From Mesorhizobium atlanticum (lineage in GTDB: Bacteria; Pseudomonadota; Alphaproteobacteria; Rhizobiales; Rhizobiaceae), in the NCBI RefSeq assembly GCF_003289965.1, contig NZ_QMBQ01000003.1:558001-622000 (forward strand): 64,000 bases of DNA, read 5' to 3'. This document shows, piece after piece, positions 34,411 to 43,253 of the stretch. Both the position numbers and the translations under genes were made by a program. The notes beneath the pieces were generated by a model. The model saw nothing but the letters and a program-made list of their open reading frames with translations, was not told the origin of the DNA and did no database searches. Position 1 is the first letter of the stretch; each line of letters starts with the position of its first letter.

Positions 34411-34932
34411 GTGAGGCTGAGGTTCATGATGAGAGACGTGGTCATTGCCGCGGCGCTCTTGTTGGCCGCGCCGGCCGGTGTCGCGCGGGCTGAGCCGAAT
34501 CTGGGCAACTGGAGCGTCGGCTCCAATGACGGCCAGATCACGGCTTCGCTTCATGCCAGCAACAAGCTGATCACCGGCGGCGGAGCCCTGGGGTACAGTC
34601 CGGTGCTTACGCTGGCTTGCCGGCCCGACGGCGAACCGCGCTGGAGCGAATGGCTCCAGCTCAACGACGCCGTCTCCGCCAGCCGCAAGATCACCATCTC
34701 CGTCATTGTCGACGGCGGCAAGACCGATGAAAGCTGGTCGGTCGGCCCCCGCGGCAGAACGCTGGTCAGGGATGGGGACGACGGTATCAAGCGCCTGGTT
34801 TCAGCGAGCCGGCTGACGCTGTCATGGCGCTTCGGCCTGCTGTCGGGGCGCGGTGAGGCGGATTTCGAGCTTGCCGGTCTTTCGGACGCGCTCGGTCAGC
34901 TCGCTGCGAGCTGCAACACCGATCCGCCTTGA
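34411..34932 (+). CDS. Secreted protein, VasI/TagO-like
   Basis: This 173-residue protein has a signal peptide ending near 'AGVARA' and a small beta-rich domain. The segment 'GYSPVLTLACRPDGEPRWSEW' and the ending 'FELAGLSDALGQLAASC' resemble the VasI/TagO-type fold, with two cysteines likely to form a disulfide. No type VI genes are nearby, so a T6SS role is not implied. GTG 34411 has a GGAGG 6-10 bases upstream; ATG 34426 is possible. Confidence 0.6.
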   Translation: MRLRFMMRDVVIAAALLLAAPAGVARAEPNLGNWSVGSNDGQITASLHASNKLITGGGALGYSPVLTLACRPDGEPRWSEWLQLNDAVSASRKITISVIVDGGKTDESWSVGPRGRTLVRDGDDGIKRLVSASRLTLSWRFGLLSGRGEADFELAGLSDALGQLAASCNTDPP

Positions 34933-35201
34933 CCCCACCGCCTAAAGCGCGTCGCTTTCCAGTTCGGCGGCCGTTATTACGGGCCGAACAGCTGCCGCTG
35001 ATGTCGAGCATCGCATTTGCGGGCCTAAGCCTCGGCAAAAGCTGGCCTTTTTCTATCCTTTTGGATGGTTCTGTGGTATATAGGTGCCGCAATTCCACTG
35101 AAGAAACCCGGATTCTCCGCTCTAACGTGCAGCATACGCAGCGGGACCGGCGTGGTGCCGATCGCTCCGACGCAAAAACGAGACCATCAGGGAGAAATGC
35201 G

Positions 35202-35582
35202 ATGCGTACAATCGCGCTTTTCATCGTCTTGTCCGCTACGACCTTCTTCGCAAGCCCGTCGCAGGCGCAAGATGCCGCCGCGGGCGAGAAGGTCTTCACC
35301 AAGTGCAAGGTCTGCCACGTTGCCGACCAGGACCAGAACAGGATCGGTCCATCTCTGCACGGCGTCATCGGGCGTGTTGCCGGCACGCATCCTGGTTTCA
35401 CTTATTCCGCGGCCATGATCGCGGCTGGAAAATCCGGCGTCAAATGGGACGAGCCGACCCTGACGACCTACCTTCACGCCCCCCAAGCGATGGTCAAGGG
35501 GACGAAGATGACGTTTCCCGGCCTCAAGGACGATAAGGACATAGCCAACGTCATCGCCTACCTGAAGCAGTTCTCCAAATAG
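35202..35582 (+). CDS. Class I c-type cytochrome (periplasmic)
   Basis: This 126-residue precursor has a signal peptide cleaved around 'SQA-QDA'. The haem motif is 'CKVCH' (35-39), with the distal Met in 'GTKMTFPG' near 103. The layout is that of cytochrome c2/c550 ('GPSLHGVIGRVAG', 'DIANVIAYLKQF'). It probably carries electrons between the bc1 complex and terminal oxidases. ATG 35202 has an AGGGAGA Shine-Dalgarno; the longer open frame upstream was rejected. The coxMNOP oxidase operon lies a few kb away and may be a partner. Confidence 0.92.
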   Translation: MRTIALFIVLSATTFFASPSQAQDAAAGEKVFTKCKVCHVADQDQNRIGPSLHGVIGRVAGTHPGFTYSAAMIAAGKSGVKWDEPTLTTYLHAPQAMVKGTKMTFPGLKDDKDIANVIAYLKQFSK

Positions 35583-36047
35583 ACGGCCGTTCCGGGCTCC
35601 ATCGCTGATCGTCCGGCAATTGCACTGTTGAAAGGTCGCGACGCGCGCCGTCACGCGGGCAGCGCGAAGAACCCCAACAGCAGCAGAACAACTATGCCAA
35701 GGCCGAGTATGACAAGCGTCCGCGTGTCCATCACGTTCACCTTCGACCGGGCGTACGCCCCGAAAATCCAGATCGATTTTCGAAAAGGGTCATAGGCCCA
35801 TCAAAGCGGTACAGCGCCCGTTGCGCGCCCAAAAAAGGCGCGCGACGCTGCAAGAGAATATCGAAAAAAACCTTCTGGAGCCAGTATGGCGACCCGGCCT
35901 GCTGCCCCATCCGTTCCAATGAAATGACGACAAATCGGGCGCAAAGGAGTATGTTGGCGGTCGGTGCAGGTCGCGGTTTGCGTGGCCAGTCACGCAGAGT
36001 GCTAGCACCGTGGAATCCGCGACCTTGCCGGGCTCGGAGGAACGCTC
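35583..36047. other. Intergenic region, cytochrome c / DUF2189
   Basis: 465 bp with no recognised full gene. It contains the 26-codon minus-strand membrane-peptide candidate listed separately, and a GCGCGCC/GGCGCGC hairpin with an A-rich loop at 35823-35843. The promoter for the DUF2189 gene should lie near its right end. Confidence 0.5.
35651..35731 (-). CDS. Candidate 26-residue single-helix membrane peptide
   Basis: The frame ATG 35731 to TGA 35651 encodes 'MDTRTLVILGLGIVVLL' followed by 'LLGFFALPA', a charged N-terminus plus one membrane helix. An AAGGTG element precedes the start. Small single-helix subunits are common in respiratory oxidases (CydX, CcoQ), and respiratory genes flank it, but a chance frame in GC-rich DNA cannot be excluded. 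Confidence 0.35.
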   Translation of the reverse strand: MDTRTLVILGLGIVVLLLLGFFALPA

Positions 36048-36866
36048 ATGGCAAGCTTTCACGTGATTGCAGGCGCCAGCGAAACGCTGGAACATACCAG
36101 GGTGAGAAAGATCGGCGTTTCCGATCTTTTCGATGCGCTCAAGCGCGGTGTCGACGACTTCATGGTCAAACCCTCGCACATCGTGTTTCTGTGCATGATC
36201 TATCCACTCGTCGGCGTGGTGCTTGCCACGTGGACATCGGGCGCAAACGCGCTGCCGCTGCTGTTTCCGCTGGTGTCGGGTTTTGCGCTGATCGGCCCGT
36301 TCGCGGCAATCGGACTCTACGAAATCAGCCGCAGACGGGAGGCCGGGCTCGATGCATCCTGGCAGCACGCGTTCGAGGTCAGGAACTCCCCGGCGGTGCC
36401 GGCCATCGCCGCGGTCGGGATCATGTTGTTTGCAATCTTCATCGCCTGGCTTTTGACCGCCAAGATCTTCTACGAGCAACTGTTCGGCCCTGAGCCACCG
36501 GCGTCACTGTCCAGTTTCATAGCCCAGATATTCGCCACCGGGCGCGGCTGGACGCTGATCGTGCTGGGGCACGCCATCGGGTTCGTGTTCGCCGCGGTCG
36601 TGCTGTGCACCACCGTGGTGGCATTCCCACTGCTGCTTGATCGCGACGTCGGTGCCTACGAAGCCATCCACACGTCGGTGCGCGTGGTCCTGGCCAACCC
36701 GATCGTGATGGCCGTGTGGGGACTGATCGTCGCTGTTGGGCTGATCATCGGTTCGCTGCCCGTGTTCGCAGGACTGGCGGTCGTGCTGCCGATCCTCGGT
36801 CACTCCACCTGGCATGTATATCGCAAGGTCGTGGAGCCGCCGGCCAACCCCAGACCGGCGCAATAA
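36048..36866 (+). CDS. DUF2189 membrane protein
   Basis: This 272-residue polytopic inner-membrane protein has about six helices. 'IGVSDLFDALKRGVDDFMVKPSHIVF' split by the membrane boundary and 'PLLLDRDVGAYEAIHTSVRVV' are typical of the DUF2189 family. Members often lie near cytochrome oxidase genes in alphaproteobacteria, as here, but no function is established. ATG 36048 has an upstream GGAGGAACG element. Confidence 0.85.
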   Translation: MASFHVIAGASETLEHTRVRKIGVSDLFDALKRGVDDFMVKPSHIVFLCMIYPLVGVVLATWTSGANALPLLFPLVSGFALIGPFAAIGLYEISRRREAGLDASWQHAFEVRNSPAVPAIAAVGIMLFAIFIAWLLTAKIFYEQLFGPEPPASLSSFIAQIFATGRGWTLIVLGHAIGFVFAAVVLCTTVVAFPLLLDRDVGAYEAIHTSVRVVLANPIVMAVWGLIVAVGLIIGSLPVFAGLAVVLPILGHSTWHVYRKVVEPPANPRPAQ

Positions 36867-36909
36867 TCGAGCGCAGTCGCGGCGTATCGGCGGATCTGTG
36901 CCAAAGTGC

Positions 36910-37383
36910 TTAGAAGGCCGGGTGGCTGAACCGCGCCTGGCGCGCGCCGGTGGTCAGGTTGCGGAAATCCTTGCCGCTGACATGCACCAGCGTCTTGTGG
37001 TCGCCGCCTTCGAAATAGACATCGGCAGCATCGCGCAGGCTTTCGTCCAGAATGACCGGCACGTCATAGGCCGCGCCGATCGGCGGTACGGCGCCGATGT
37101 CGCAATCATCGAAGAGCGACACCACCTCGTCCTCCGAAGCGAGCCCAAGACGTTTGTCCATGACGTCCTGCAGCTTGCCGAGCTCGATCCTGTGGGTGCT
37201 TGGGACCACGGCCAGGGCGTAACCGAGCTCGTGGTGAACGACCACGGACTTGGCCATGATGCTGCCGGGCACATGCGCGGCGATGGCGGCCTGCCTGCTG
37301 GTGGATGTGCGGTGATGCGCAACGGTGTCGTACGGGATTCCCTTGCCGTCGATAAAATGCCTCAGCCTGTTTGCTATGGTCAT
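36910..37383 (-). CDS. YbaK/EbsC-type aminoacyl-tRNA deacylase
   Basis: This 157-residue single-domain protein of the YbaK/ProX editing family removes mischarged amino acids (Cys or Ala) from tRNA-Pro and relatives. Family segments are 'AKSVVVHHELGYALAVVPS' and 'DIGAVPPIGAAYDVPVILDE', where the GxxPP loop binds the substrate. The ATG 37383 start has an AAAGGACG Shine-Dalgarno. It sits downstream of the cytochrome oxidase operon on the same strand, about 150 bp away. Confidence 0.88.
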   Translation of the reverse strand: MTIANRLRHFIDGKGIPYDTVAHHRTSTSRQAAIAAHVPGSIMAKSVVVHHELGYALAVVPSTHRIELGKLQDVMDKRLGLASEDEVVSLFDDCDIGAVPPIGAAYDVPVILDESLRDAADVYFEGGDHKTLVHVSGKDFRNLTTGARQARFSHPAF

Positions 37384-37531
37384 TGTCCGCGTCCTTTTGC
37401 TTGAGTTCACGACGCATGCGCAAAACGGGGCAATCACGATTGCGCCCGGTTGCTGCTCCGGAAAATGGATCGGCCGCCTGTCGTTTCAAGGCGCCGGCAT
37501 CCGCGGTTCCGGCGGCCGCGAATGTATCCGG

Positions 37532-37933
37532 TCAGGGGCCGGGTCCGAAAAACGCGATGCGGGTCAGCAGCGTATAATCGGCTTCGAAAACCATCATGGT
37601 CACGAAGACCAGCACCAATATCGGCGGCAGGATGATCGCATACATCATCGCCAGCCGCTCCCAGGCCATGTGCATGAAGACGGCGACGATCAATCCCGCC
37701 TTGAGCATCATGAAGATCAGGATCAGCGACCATCTGAGATAGCCGTGGATGCCGAAATAGTCGACCAGGTAGGAGCAGGTGCTGAGGATGAACAGCCACG
37801 CCCAGACCACCAGGTAGAGCTTGATCGGGTGCTCCTGGTGAACCTCGGCGGCGACCGGTGCCGTGGCCGCATCATGCGCATGGGTGGCGTGCAGTGCGTG
37901 TTGTCCGAGACCGTTTGCGGTTGCTTCAGCCAT
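37532..37933 (-). CDS. Cytochrome c oxidase subunit IV-family protein
   Basis: This 133-residue membrane protein has a His/Ala-rich N-terminus and three helices: 'YLVVWAWLFILSTCSYLVD', 'WSLILIFMMLKAGLIVAVF', and 'MMYAIILPPILVLVFVTMM'. These are typical of bacterial subunit IV (CyoD/CtaF-like). It is the last gene of the oxidase operon, starting 8 bp after the second subunit III gene. Confidence 0.88.
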   Translation of the reverse strand: MAEATANGLGQHALHATHAHDAATAPVAAEVHQEHPIKLYLVVWAWLFILSTCSYLVDYFGIHGYLRWSLILIFMMLKAGLIVAVFMHMAWERLAMMYAIILPPILVLVFVTMMVFEADYTLLTRIAFFGPGP

Positions 37934-37940
37934 ATCTGCC

Positions 37941-38663
37941 TCACCAAAGATAGAAGAAGGCGAAGATGAACACCCAGACCAGGTCGACGAAGTGCCAGTA
38001 GAGGCCCATGATCTCGACATTCTCGTAACGACCCCGGCGGCTGGTGAAGAAGCCGGGCCGCCCGATGTCGAAATCGCCACGCCAGACCTTTCGCGCCACG
38101 ATGATCAGGAAGATCACGCCGATCGTGACGTGCGTGCCGTGGAAGCCGGTGATCATGAAGAAGCATGAGCCGAATTGCGCGGCCCCCCAGGGATTGCCCC
38201 ATGGCCGCACCCCTTCGGTGATCAGCTTGGTCCATTCGAAGGCCTGCATGCCGACGAATGTCGCGCCGAGTGCCGCGGTCAAAAGCATAAGGATCGCGGT
38301 TTTGCGGCGATCGCGGCGGTAGCCGAAATTGACCGCCATGGCCATCGTTCCGCTGCTCGAGATCAGCACGAAGGTCATGATGGCGATCAGGATGAGCGGG
38401 ATCTCCGAACCGCCGATGCGCAGGGCGAAAACTTCGCTCGGATTCGGCCAGGGCACGCGCGTGGAAATGCGCGCGGTCATGTAGGAGAGCAGAAAGCAGC
38501 CGAAGATGAAGGTGTCGCTGAGCAGGAAGATCCACATCATGGCCTTGCCCCAGGACACGTTCTTGAACGCCCGCTGGTCCGAGGCCCAATCGGCGGCGAT
38601 GCCGCGCCAACCGGCGGGCCTGGGCTCCATCTGGCTGGTATGTGTCATGGTCGTCTCGGCCAT
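37941..38663 (-). CDS. coxP: Cytochrome c oxidase subunit III (CoxP-like)
   Basis: This 240-residue haem-copper oxidase subunit III has 'KAMMWIFLLSDTFIFGCFLLSY' split by a turn, the conserved 'MQAFEWTKLI', 'GFHGTHVTIGVIFL' and a closing 'VEIMGLYWHFVDLVWVFIFAFFYL'. It is one of two subunit III-type proteins in this operon, the hallmark of the Bradyrhizobium coxMNOP oxidase. It starts 10 bp after its paralogue. Confidence 0.9.
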   Translation of the reverse strand: MAETTMTHTSQMEPRPAGWRGIAADWASDQRAFKNVSWGKAMMWIFLLSDTFIFGCFLLSYMTARISTRVPWPNPSEVFALRIGGSEIPLILIAIMTFVLISSSGTMAMAVNFGYRRDRRKTAILMLLTAALGATFVGMQAFEWTKLITEGVRPWGNPWGAAQFGSCFFMITGFHGTHVTIGVIFLIIVARKVWRGDFDIGRPGFFTSRRGRYENVEIMGLYWHFVDLVWVFIFAFFYLW

Positions 38664-38673
38664 CGCCGGTCTC

Positions 38674-39378
38674 CTAGGTCAGCAGTTGTCGGCAGATGTC
38701 GATGAAGGTCGCGGCCCAACCCGCCAGGAGGGCGAAGATGCAGAGCCAGACGAAAAGCAGGAAATGCCAGTACATGGCGCAGAGCTCGACGCTGAGCCGA
38801 AGCCGCTCCGGCCGCGCTCCACTCCAGGCGCCTGTGCTCGTCCTCCCAAGTCCGATCAGACCGCCGAGTATGTGCAGGCCATGCATGCCGGTGATCAGAT
38901 AGAAGAAGCTGTTGGCCGGGTTGGATGCGAGCAGATAGCCGTCTGCGGTCAGTTGTCGCCATGCCATCAACTGACCGACGAGAAAGGCAAGCGTCGTGAG
39001 CCCGGCCGTGGCCAGGCCCAGCCGGACGTTGTCGATCTGGCCCTTGCGCGCGGCGACCACGGCACATTGCAGCGCGACGCTGCTTAGCACCAGCACGCCG
39101 GTGTTGAGCCAGAGCAGGCGCGGCAGCGGCAGCGGCTGCCAGTCGGGCAGGCCCATGCGCATGAAATAGGCGCTGGTGAACAGTGAAAACAGGCAGCCGA
39201 CGACGGCGAGGAAGACGCCGAGGCCGATCTTGGCGGTGGGCAGCGCCGACCGGTCGAAACCGACGAAATCTCCGGCCAGGCCTTGCTCCAGCCAGGGCTT
39301 GGCGGTCAGCCGCTGGTGCGAAAGCCACCATCCGGCGAAGCCGGCGATCACCAGCAGAAAGACCAGGATGACGCTCAT
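38674..39378 (-). CDS. coxO: Cytochrome c oxidase subunit III (CoxO-like)
   Basis: This 234-residue second subunit III homologue has 'LFSLFTSAYFMRMGLPDW', 'LMAWRQLTADGYLL', 'YLITGMHGLHILGGLIGLG' and the final 'LCAMYWHFLLFVWLCIFALL'. An N-terminal extra helix (residues 1-20) distinguishes it from CoxP. Its ATG overlaps the subunit I stop by 4 bp, so expression is coupled. Having two divergent subunit III proteins is typical of coxMNOP. Confidence 0.88.
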   Translation of the reverse strand: MSVILVFLLVIAGFAGWWLSHQRLTAKPWLEQGLAGDFVGFDRSALPTAKIGLGVFLAVVGCLFSLFTSAYFMRMGLPDWQPLPLPRLLWLNTGVLVLSSVALQCAVVAARKGQIDNVRLGLATAGLTTLAFLVGQLMAWRQLTADGYLLASNPANSFFYLITGMHGLHILGGLIGLGRTSTGAWSGARPERLRLSVELCAMYWHFLLFVWLCIFALLAGWAATFIDICRQLLT

Positions 39379-41144
39379 GCCGGCTCCCTCGAGGGCGCGA
39401 AGTCGCCCGGCACGTTTTGCGGTATGAAGTCCTCCTTGGCCCCCGGCACGCTGTAGTCGTAGGCCCAGCGATAGACGATCGGCAGCTCCTTGCCGAAATT
39501 GCCGTGCGCCGGCGGCGTCTGCGGCGTCTGCCATTCGAGCGTGGTCGCCCGCCATGGGTTGCCGCCGGCCTCGCGGCCATGGCGGATACTCCAGATCAGG
39601 TTGAACAGGAACACCATCTGGGCGAAGCCGACGATGAAGGCCATGATGCTGATGAACGAGTTCAGATGACGAGCCGAATCCGTCATTATGGTCATGTCGG
39701 TGAGTTCGGCGTAACGCCGCGGAACACCCATCAGGCCGAGATAATGCATGGGGAAGAAGATCAGGTAGGCGCCAACGAAGGTCACCCAGAAATGGAAGCG
39801 GCCGAGCGTCTCGTCCAGCATTCTGCCGGTGACCTTCGGGTACCAGTGATAGATCGCACCGAAGATCACCAGGATCGGCGCGACCCCCATGACCATGTGG
39901 AAATGGGCGACGACGAACATGGTGTCCGACAGCGGCACGTCGACGACGACATTGCCGAGGAACAGACCTGTCAAGCCGCCATTGACGAAGGTGACGATGA
40001 AGGCGAGTGCGAAAAGCATCGGTATGGTCAGATGGATATCGCCGCGCCACAGCGTCAGCACCCAATTGTAAACCTTGATCGCAGTCGGCACGGCAATGAT
40101 CAGCGTCGTGGTCGCGAAGAAGAAGCCGAAATAGGGGTTCATGCCGCTGACATACATGTGGTGCGCCCAGACGACGAAGCTCAGGGCGCCGATGGCGATG
40201 ATCGCCCAAACCATCATGCGGTAGCCGAAGATGTTCTTGCGCGCATGCGTGCTGATCAGGTCGGACACGATGCCGAAGGCCGGCAGCGCGACGATGTAGA
40301 CCTCCGGATGGCCGAAGAACCAGAACAGATGCTGGAACAGGATCGGGCTGCCGCCATTATGCTGCAGCTGCGTGCCCATTTCGACAATCGCCGGCATGAA
40401 GAATGAGGTGCCGAGAACGCGGTCAAGCAGCATCATCACACAAGCGACAAACAGCGCCGGGAAGGCGAGCAGCGCCATGACGGTGGCGGTGAAGATGCCC
40501 CAGACGGTGAGCGGCAGGCGCATCAAGGTCATGCCGCGCGTGCGGCCCTGCAGCACCGTCACCACATAGTTGAGGCCGCCCATGGTGAAGCCGACGATGA
40601 ACAGGATGAGCGAAGAGAGCATCAGGATGATGCCCCAGTCCTGTCCGCCCGGCGTGCCGGACATGATGGCCTGCGGCGGATAGAGCGTCCAGCCGGCGCC
40701 GGTCGGTCCGCCCGGCGCAAAGAAGCTCGACACCAACACGAGCACGGCGAGCAGATAGATCCAGTAGCTCAGCATGTTGACATAGGGAAAGACCATGTCG
40801 CGGGCGCCGACCATCAGCGGGATGAGGTAATTGCCGAAGCCGCCGAGGAAGAGCGCGGTGAGCAGGTAGATCACCATGATCATGCCGTGCACGGTGATGA
40901 ACTGGTAGTAGGCCTCCGGCGTGATGAAGTCGAACGTGCCGGGAAAGCCGAGCTGCAGGCGCATCAGCCAGGACAGAACCAGCGCCACCAGGCCGATCGC
41001 GGTTGCCGTCGCCGCGTACTGGACCGCTATGACCTTCGCATCCTGCGAGAAGACATACTTCGTCCACCAGCTGTGCGGATGGTAGAGTTCCACCTCCCCA
41101 ACTTCGGCGGGCGGAACGGCATCTGCGGGTGTGACGTCGACCAT
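39375..41144 (-). CDS. coxN: Cytochrome c oxidase subunit I (CoxN-like)
   Basis: This is the 589-residue catalytic haem-copper subunit with twelve helices. The CuB/Tyr motif 'WFFGHPEVYIVALPAFGI' carries the proton-channel Glu of A-type oxidases. 'VWAHHMYVSGM' gives the CuB histidines and 'VVAHFHMVMG' the haem histidines. It reduces O2 to water while pumping protons. ATG 41144 has a GGAGGTG Shine-Dalgarno; the in-frame upstream extension overlaps coxM and was rejected. Confidence 0.95.
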   Translation of the reverse strand: MVDVTPADAVPPAEVGEVELYHPHSWWTKYVFSQDAKVIAVQYAATATAIGLVALVLSWLMRLQLGFPGTFDFITPEAYYQFITVHGMIMVIYLLTALFLGGFGNYLIPLMVGARDMVFPYVNMLSYWIYLLAVLVLVSSFFAPGGPTGAGWTLYPPQAIMSGTPGGQDWGIILMLSSLILFIVGFTMGGLNYVVTVLQGRTRGMTLMRLPLTVWGIFTATVMALLAFPALFVACVMMLLDRVLGTSFFMPAIVEMGTQLQHNGGSPILFQHLFWFFGHPEVYIVALPAFGIVSDLISTHARKNIFGYRMMVWAIIAIGALSFVVWAHHMYVSGMNPYFGFFFATTTLIIAVPTAIKVYNWVLTLWRGDIHLTIPMLFALAFIVTFVNGGLTGLFLGNVVVDVPLSDTMFVVAHFHMVMGVAPILVIFGAIYHWYPKVTGRMLDETLGRFHFWVTFVGAYLIFFPMHYLGLMGVPRRYAELTDMTIMTDSARHLNSFISIMAFIVGFAQMVFLFNLIWSIRHGREAGGNPWRATTLEWQTPQTPPAHGNFGKELPIVYRWAYDYSVPGAKEDFIPQNVPGDFAPSREPA

Positions 41145-41161
41145 TGGAGCACCTCCGTGCC

Positions 41162-42049
41162 CTATTGTGCGGACCTCGAAAGTTTCGAGTTTGCCGCGAC
41201 GCCCAGATTGGACGCCATTATCTTTCCTGGCGGCTGGTTCGCCGAGCCCGATTGCTGGGGCGCCGACAATTGCGCGAAGGTCTGCTGCTGGCCGAGCCAG
41301 GCCAGATAATCCTGCTCGGTGTCGACCACGACCACGCCATGCATCAGCGGGTGCCCTTGGCCGCATAGCTCGGCGCACAGGACCTGGAAGGTGCCGGTCC
41401 GGGTCGGGGTGAACCAGAAATAGGTCACCGACCCGGGGATCATGTCCATCTTGGCGCGGAATTCCGGGATATAGAAATCATGCAGCACGTCTATCGAACG
41501 CAGCAGCACCTTGACCGGCTTGCCGACCGGCAGATGAAGATCGGCGGCTTCGACCAGGACATCGTCCTGGCCGTTCGGATCCTTGGGGGCCACGCCCAAC
41601 GGATTGTCGGCGGTGACGTCGCGGGTGTCGGAAGTGCCGAGCTTGCCGTCCTTGCCCGGTAAACGGAAGCTCCACTGCCATTGCTGGGCCACGACCTCGA
41701 TTTCGGTCGCGTCGCCTGGCACCGTGACGAAGCGGCTCCAGACAAACAGGCCCGGAACCAGCAAAGCGGTGACGCCGAACGCGGTGACGATCATCAGCCA
41801 CGATTCGAGGCGCTTGTTCTCGGGTTCGTATGCCGCGCGATTGCCTTCCCGATGCCGGAAGCGGAAGACGCAATAAGCCATGAACAGGACGACAGCGGCA
41901 AAGACGACGCCGGTGATCCAAAAGGAGATGATGATGGTGTGGTCGATATAGTCCCAGTTCGAGGCAATGGGCGTCCACCACCATGGGCTCAGGAAGTGGA
42001 ACAACACCGAGCCCACGACGATCAAAACGAGTACAAGCACAACGGCCAT
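41162..42049 (-). CDS. coxM: Cytochrome c oxidase subunit II (CoxM-like)
   Basis: This 295-residue protein has two N-terminal helices and a periplasmic cupredoxin domain. The binuclear CuA site is 'CAELCGQGH' with the upstream His in 'DVLHDFYIPEFRAKMDMI'. The aromatic patch 'VVAQQWQWSFRLPG' passes electrons from cytochrome c. It is the first gene of the operon, followed 17 bp later by subunit I. ATG 42049 has a GGGAGG Shine-Dalgarno. No haem c domain is fused to it. Confidence 0.93.
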   Translation of the reverse strand: MAVVLVLVLIVVGSVLFHFLSPWWWTPIASNWDYIDHTIIISFWITGVVFAAVVLFMAYCVFRFRHREGNRAAYEPENKRLESWLMIVTAFGVTALLVPGLFVWSRFVTVPGDATEIEVVAQQWQWSFRLPGKDGKLGTSDTRDVTADNPLGVAPKDPNGQDDVLVEAADLHLPVGKPVKVLLRSIDVLHDFYIPEFRAKMDMIPGSVTYFWFTPTRTGTFQVLCAELCGQGHPLMHGVVVVDTEQDYLAWLGQQQTFAQLSAPQQSGSANQPPGKIMASNLGVAANSKLSRSAQ

Positions 42050-42196
42050 GTCCCGTTCCTCCCGGCATTTCAAACGCGCGAAGCGTCCCGAAATGCCAAT
42101 TGCATCATGCTCGATTTCCGGTTGAAATTCCAGAGCCGACTATCTGATTGGCAAAGTGCTGCTCTTTAAGCAAGCTTTCGGGGCGCAAAGCGGTGG

Positions 42197-42949
42197 CTAG
42201 ATCAGCAGCAGGCCCTTCATCGAGGCGTTGCCCTTGCGGCCGATGATGATGTGGTCGTGCACGGCGATTCCGAGGGGCTTCGCCGTATCGATGATCTGCT
42301 TGGTCATCTCGATGTCAGCGCGGGACGGTGTGGGGTCGCCCGAGGGGTGATTGTGGACCAGGATGACGGCGCTGGCGGAGAGTTCGAGCGCGCGCTTCAC
42401 CACCTCGCGCGGATAGACCGGCGTGTGGTCGACGGTGCCGGTCTGCTGCACCTCGTCGGCGATCAGCCCGTTCTTCTTGTCGAGGAACAGGATGCGGAAC
42501 TGCTCGCGGGTCTCGAAGGCCATGGCGGAGCGGCAATAGTCGAGCAGCTGCGTCCAGTTGGACAGGACTTCGCGACCGCGCACCTCGCCACGCGCCATAC
42601 GCTGCGCGGTTGCGGCGATGACTTTTAGATCGATTGCGACAGTCGGCCCGATGCCTTTGACTTCCTCGAGCAAGGATGCCGGCGCGCCGAGCACTTCGGC
42701 CAGCGAGCCGAAGCGGGCGATCAGCGCCTTGGCGATCGGCTTGGTGTCGACGCGCGGGATCAGCCGGAACAGCAGAAGCTCGAGCAGTTCGTAGTCTGGC
42801 AGGGCGTCCGGCCCGCCGGATGCAAAGCGTTCGCGGAGACGATCGCGATGGCCGTGATAGTGCGGCTTTTCTTCCGCCGCTGCTTTCTTCTGCGGCGGCT
42901 CGATCCAGGCTTCTGAAAAGAACGCCCGCTCGTTGTCCTCTTTCCCCAT
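42197..42949 (-). CDS. radC: RadC-family JAB/MPN-domain protein
   Basis: This 250-residue protein has an N-terminal helix-hairpin-helix ('[13 protein letters not shown]') and a C-terminal JAMM metal motif '[14 protein letters not shown]'. It is named for DNA repair, but the E. coli role has been questioned and the fold is that of a metalloprotease-like JAB domain. ATG 42949 was chosen; no strong Shine-Dalgarno is visible. In many Rhizobiales radC lies next to map, while here about 3.8 kb separates them. Confidence 0.9.
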   Translation of the reverse strand: MGKEDNERAFFSEAWIEPPQKKAAAEEKPHYHGHRDRLRERFASGGPDALPDYELLELLLFRLIPRVDTKPIAKALIARFGSLAEVLGAPASLLEEVKGIGPTVAIDLKVIAATAQRMARGEVRGREVLSNWTQLLDYCRSAMAFETREQFRILFLDKKNGLIADEVQQTGTVDHTPVYPREVVKRALELSASAVILVHNHPSGDPTPSRADIEMTKQIIDTAKPLGIAVHDHIIIGRKGNASMKGLLLI

Positions 42950-43253
42950 AGGCCGCCCACATTCCTCCGAACAGATCGGGGCAGACACTAGAACATGATT
43001 CCAAAGGGGGAAACCGGCCGTTAAACGAGAAATCGGCAGATGTCGGCCAGTTTCGATCGCTCCGGTCCTTGTCACCTTGCCGAACTTGCTGTTCGCGTCA
43101 GGCACTGCAACAACCGGCGCGAAGGTGGCGCTTTTAAGCGCAAATTGTCTAAAATTGCGCGTTTTGTCTGTGGTGCCGTCGCCCGGATCGCTGGGACGTA
43201 GTTTAAAATTCTACTCGTCTAAGTGGAAAAACTGGCGAAGAGGTGTCGTCATC
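42950..43253. other. Divergent gap radC / AraC regulator
   Basis: 304 bp shared by the radC (minus) and AraC (plus) promoters. Around 43120-43225 the DNA is AT-richer than its surroundings (AAATTGTCTAAAATTGCGCG; TTTAAAATTC). No RNA gene or repeat was recognised. Confidence 0.45.

Noticed and set aside
35790..36479. 229-codon minus-strand frame
   Set aside because: Antisense to the DUF2189 gene, charged and without any helix or domain.
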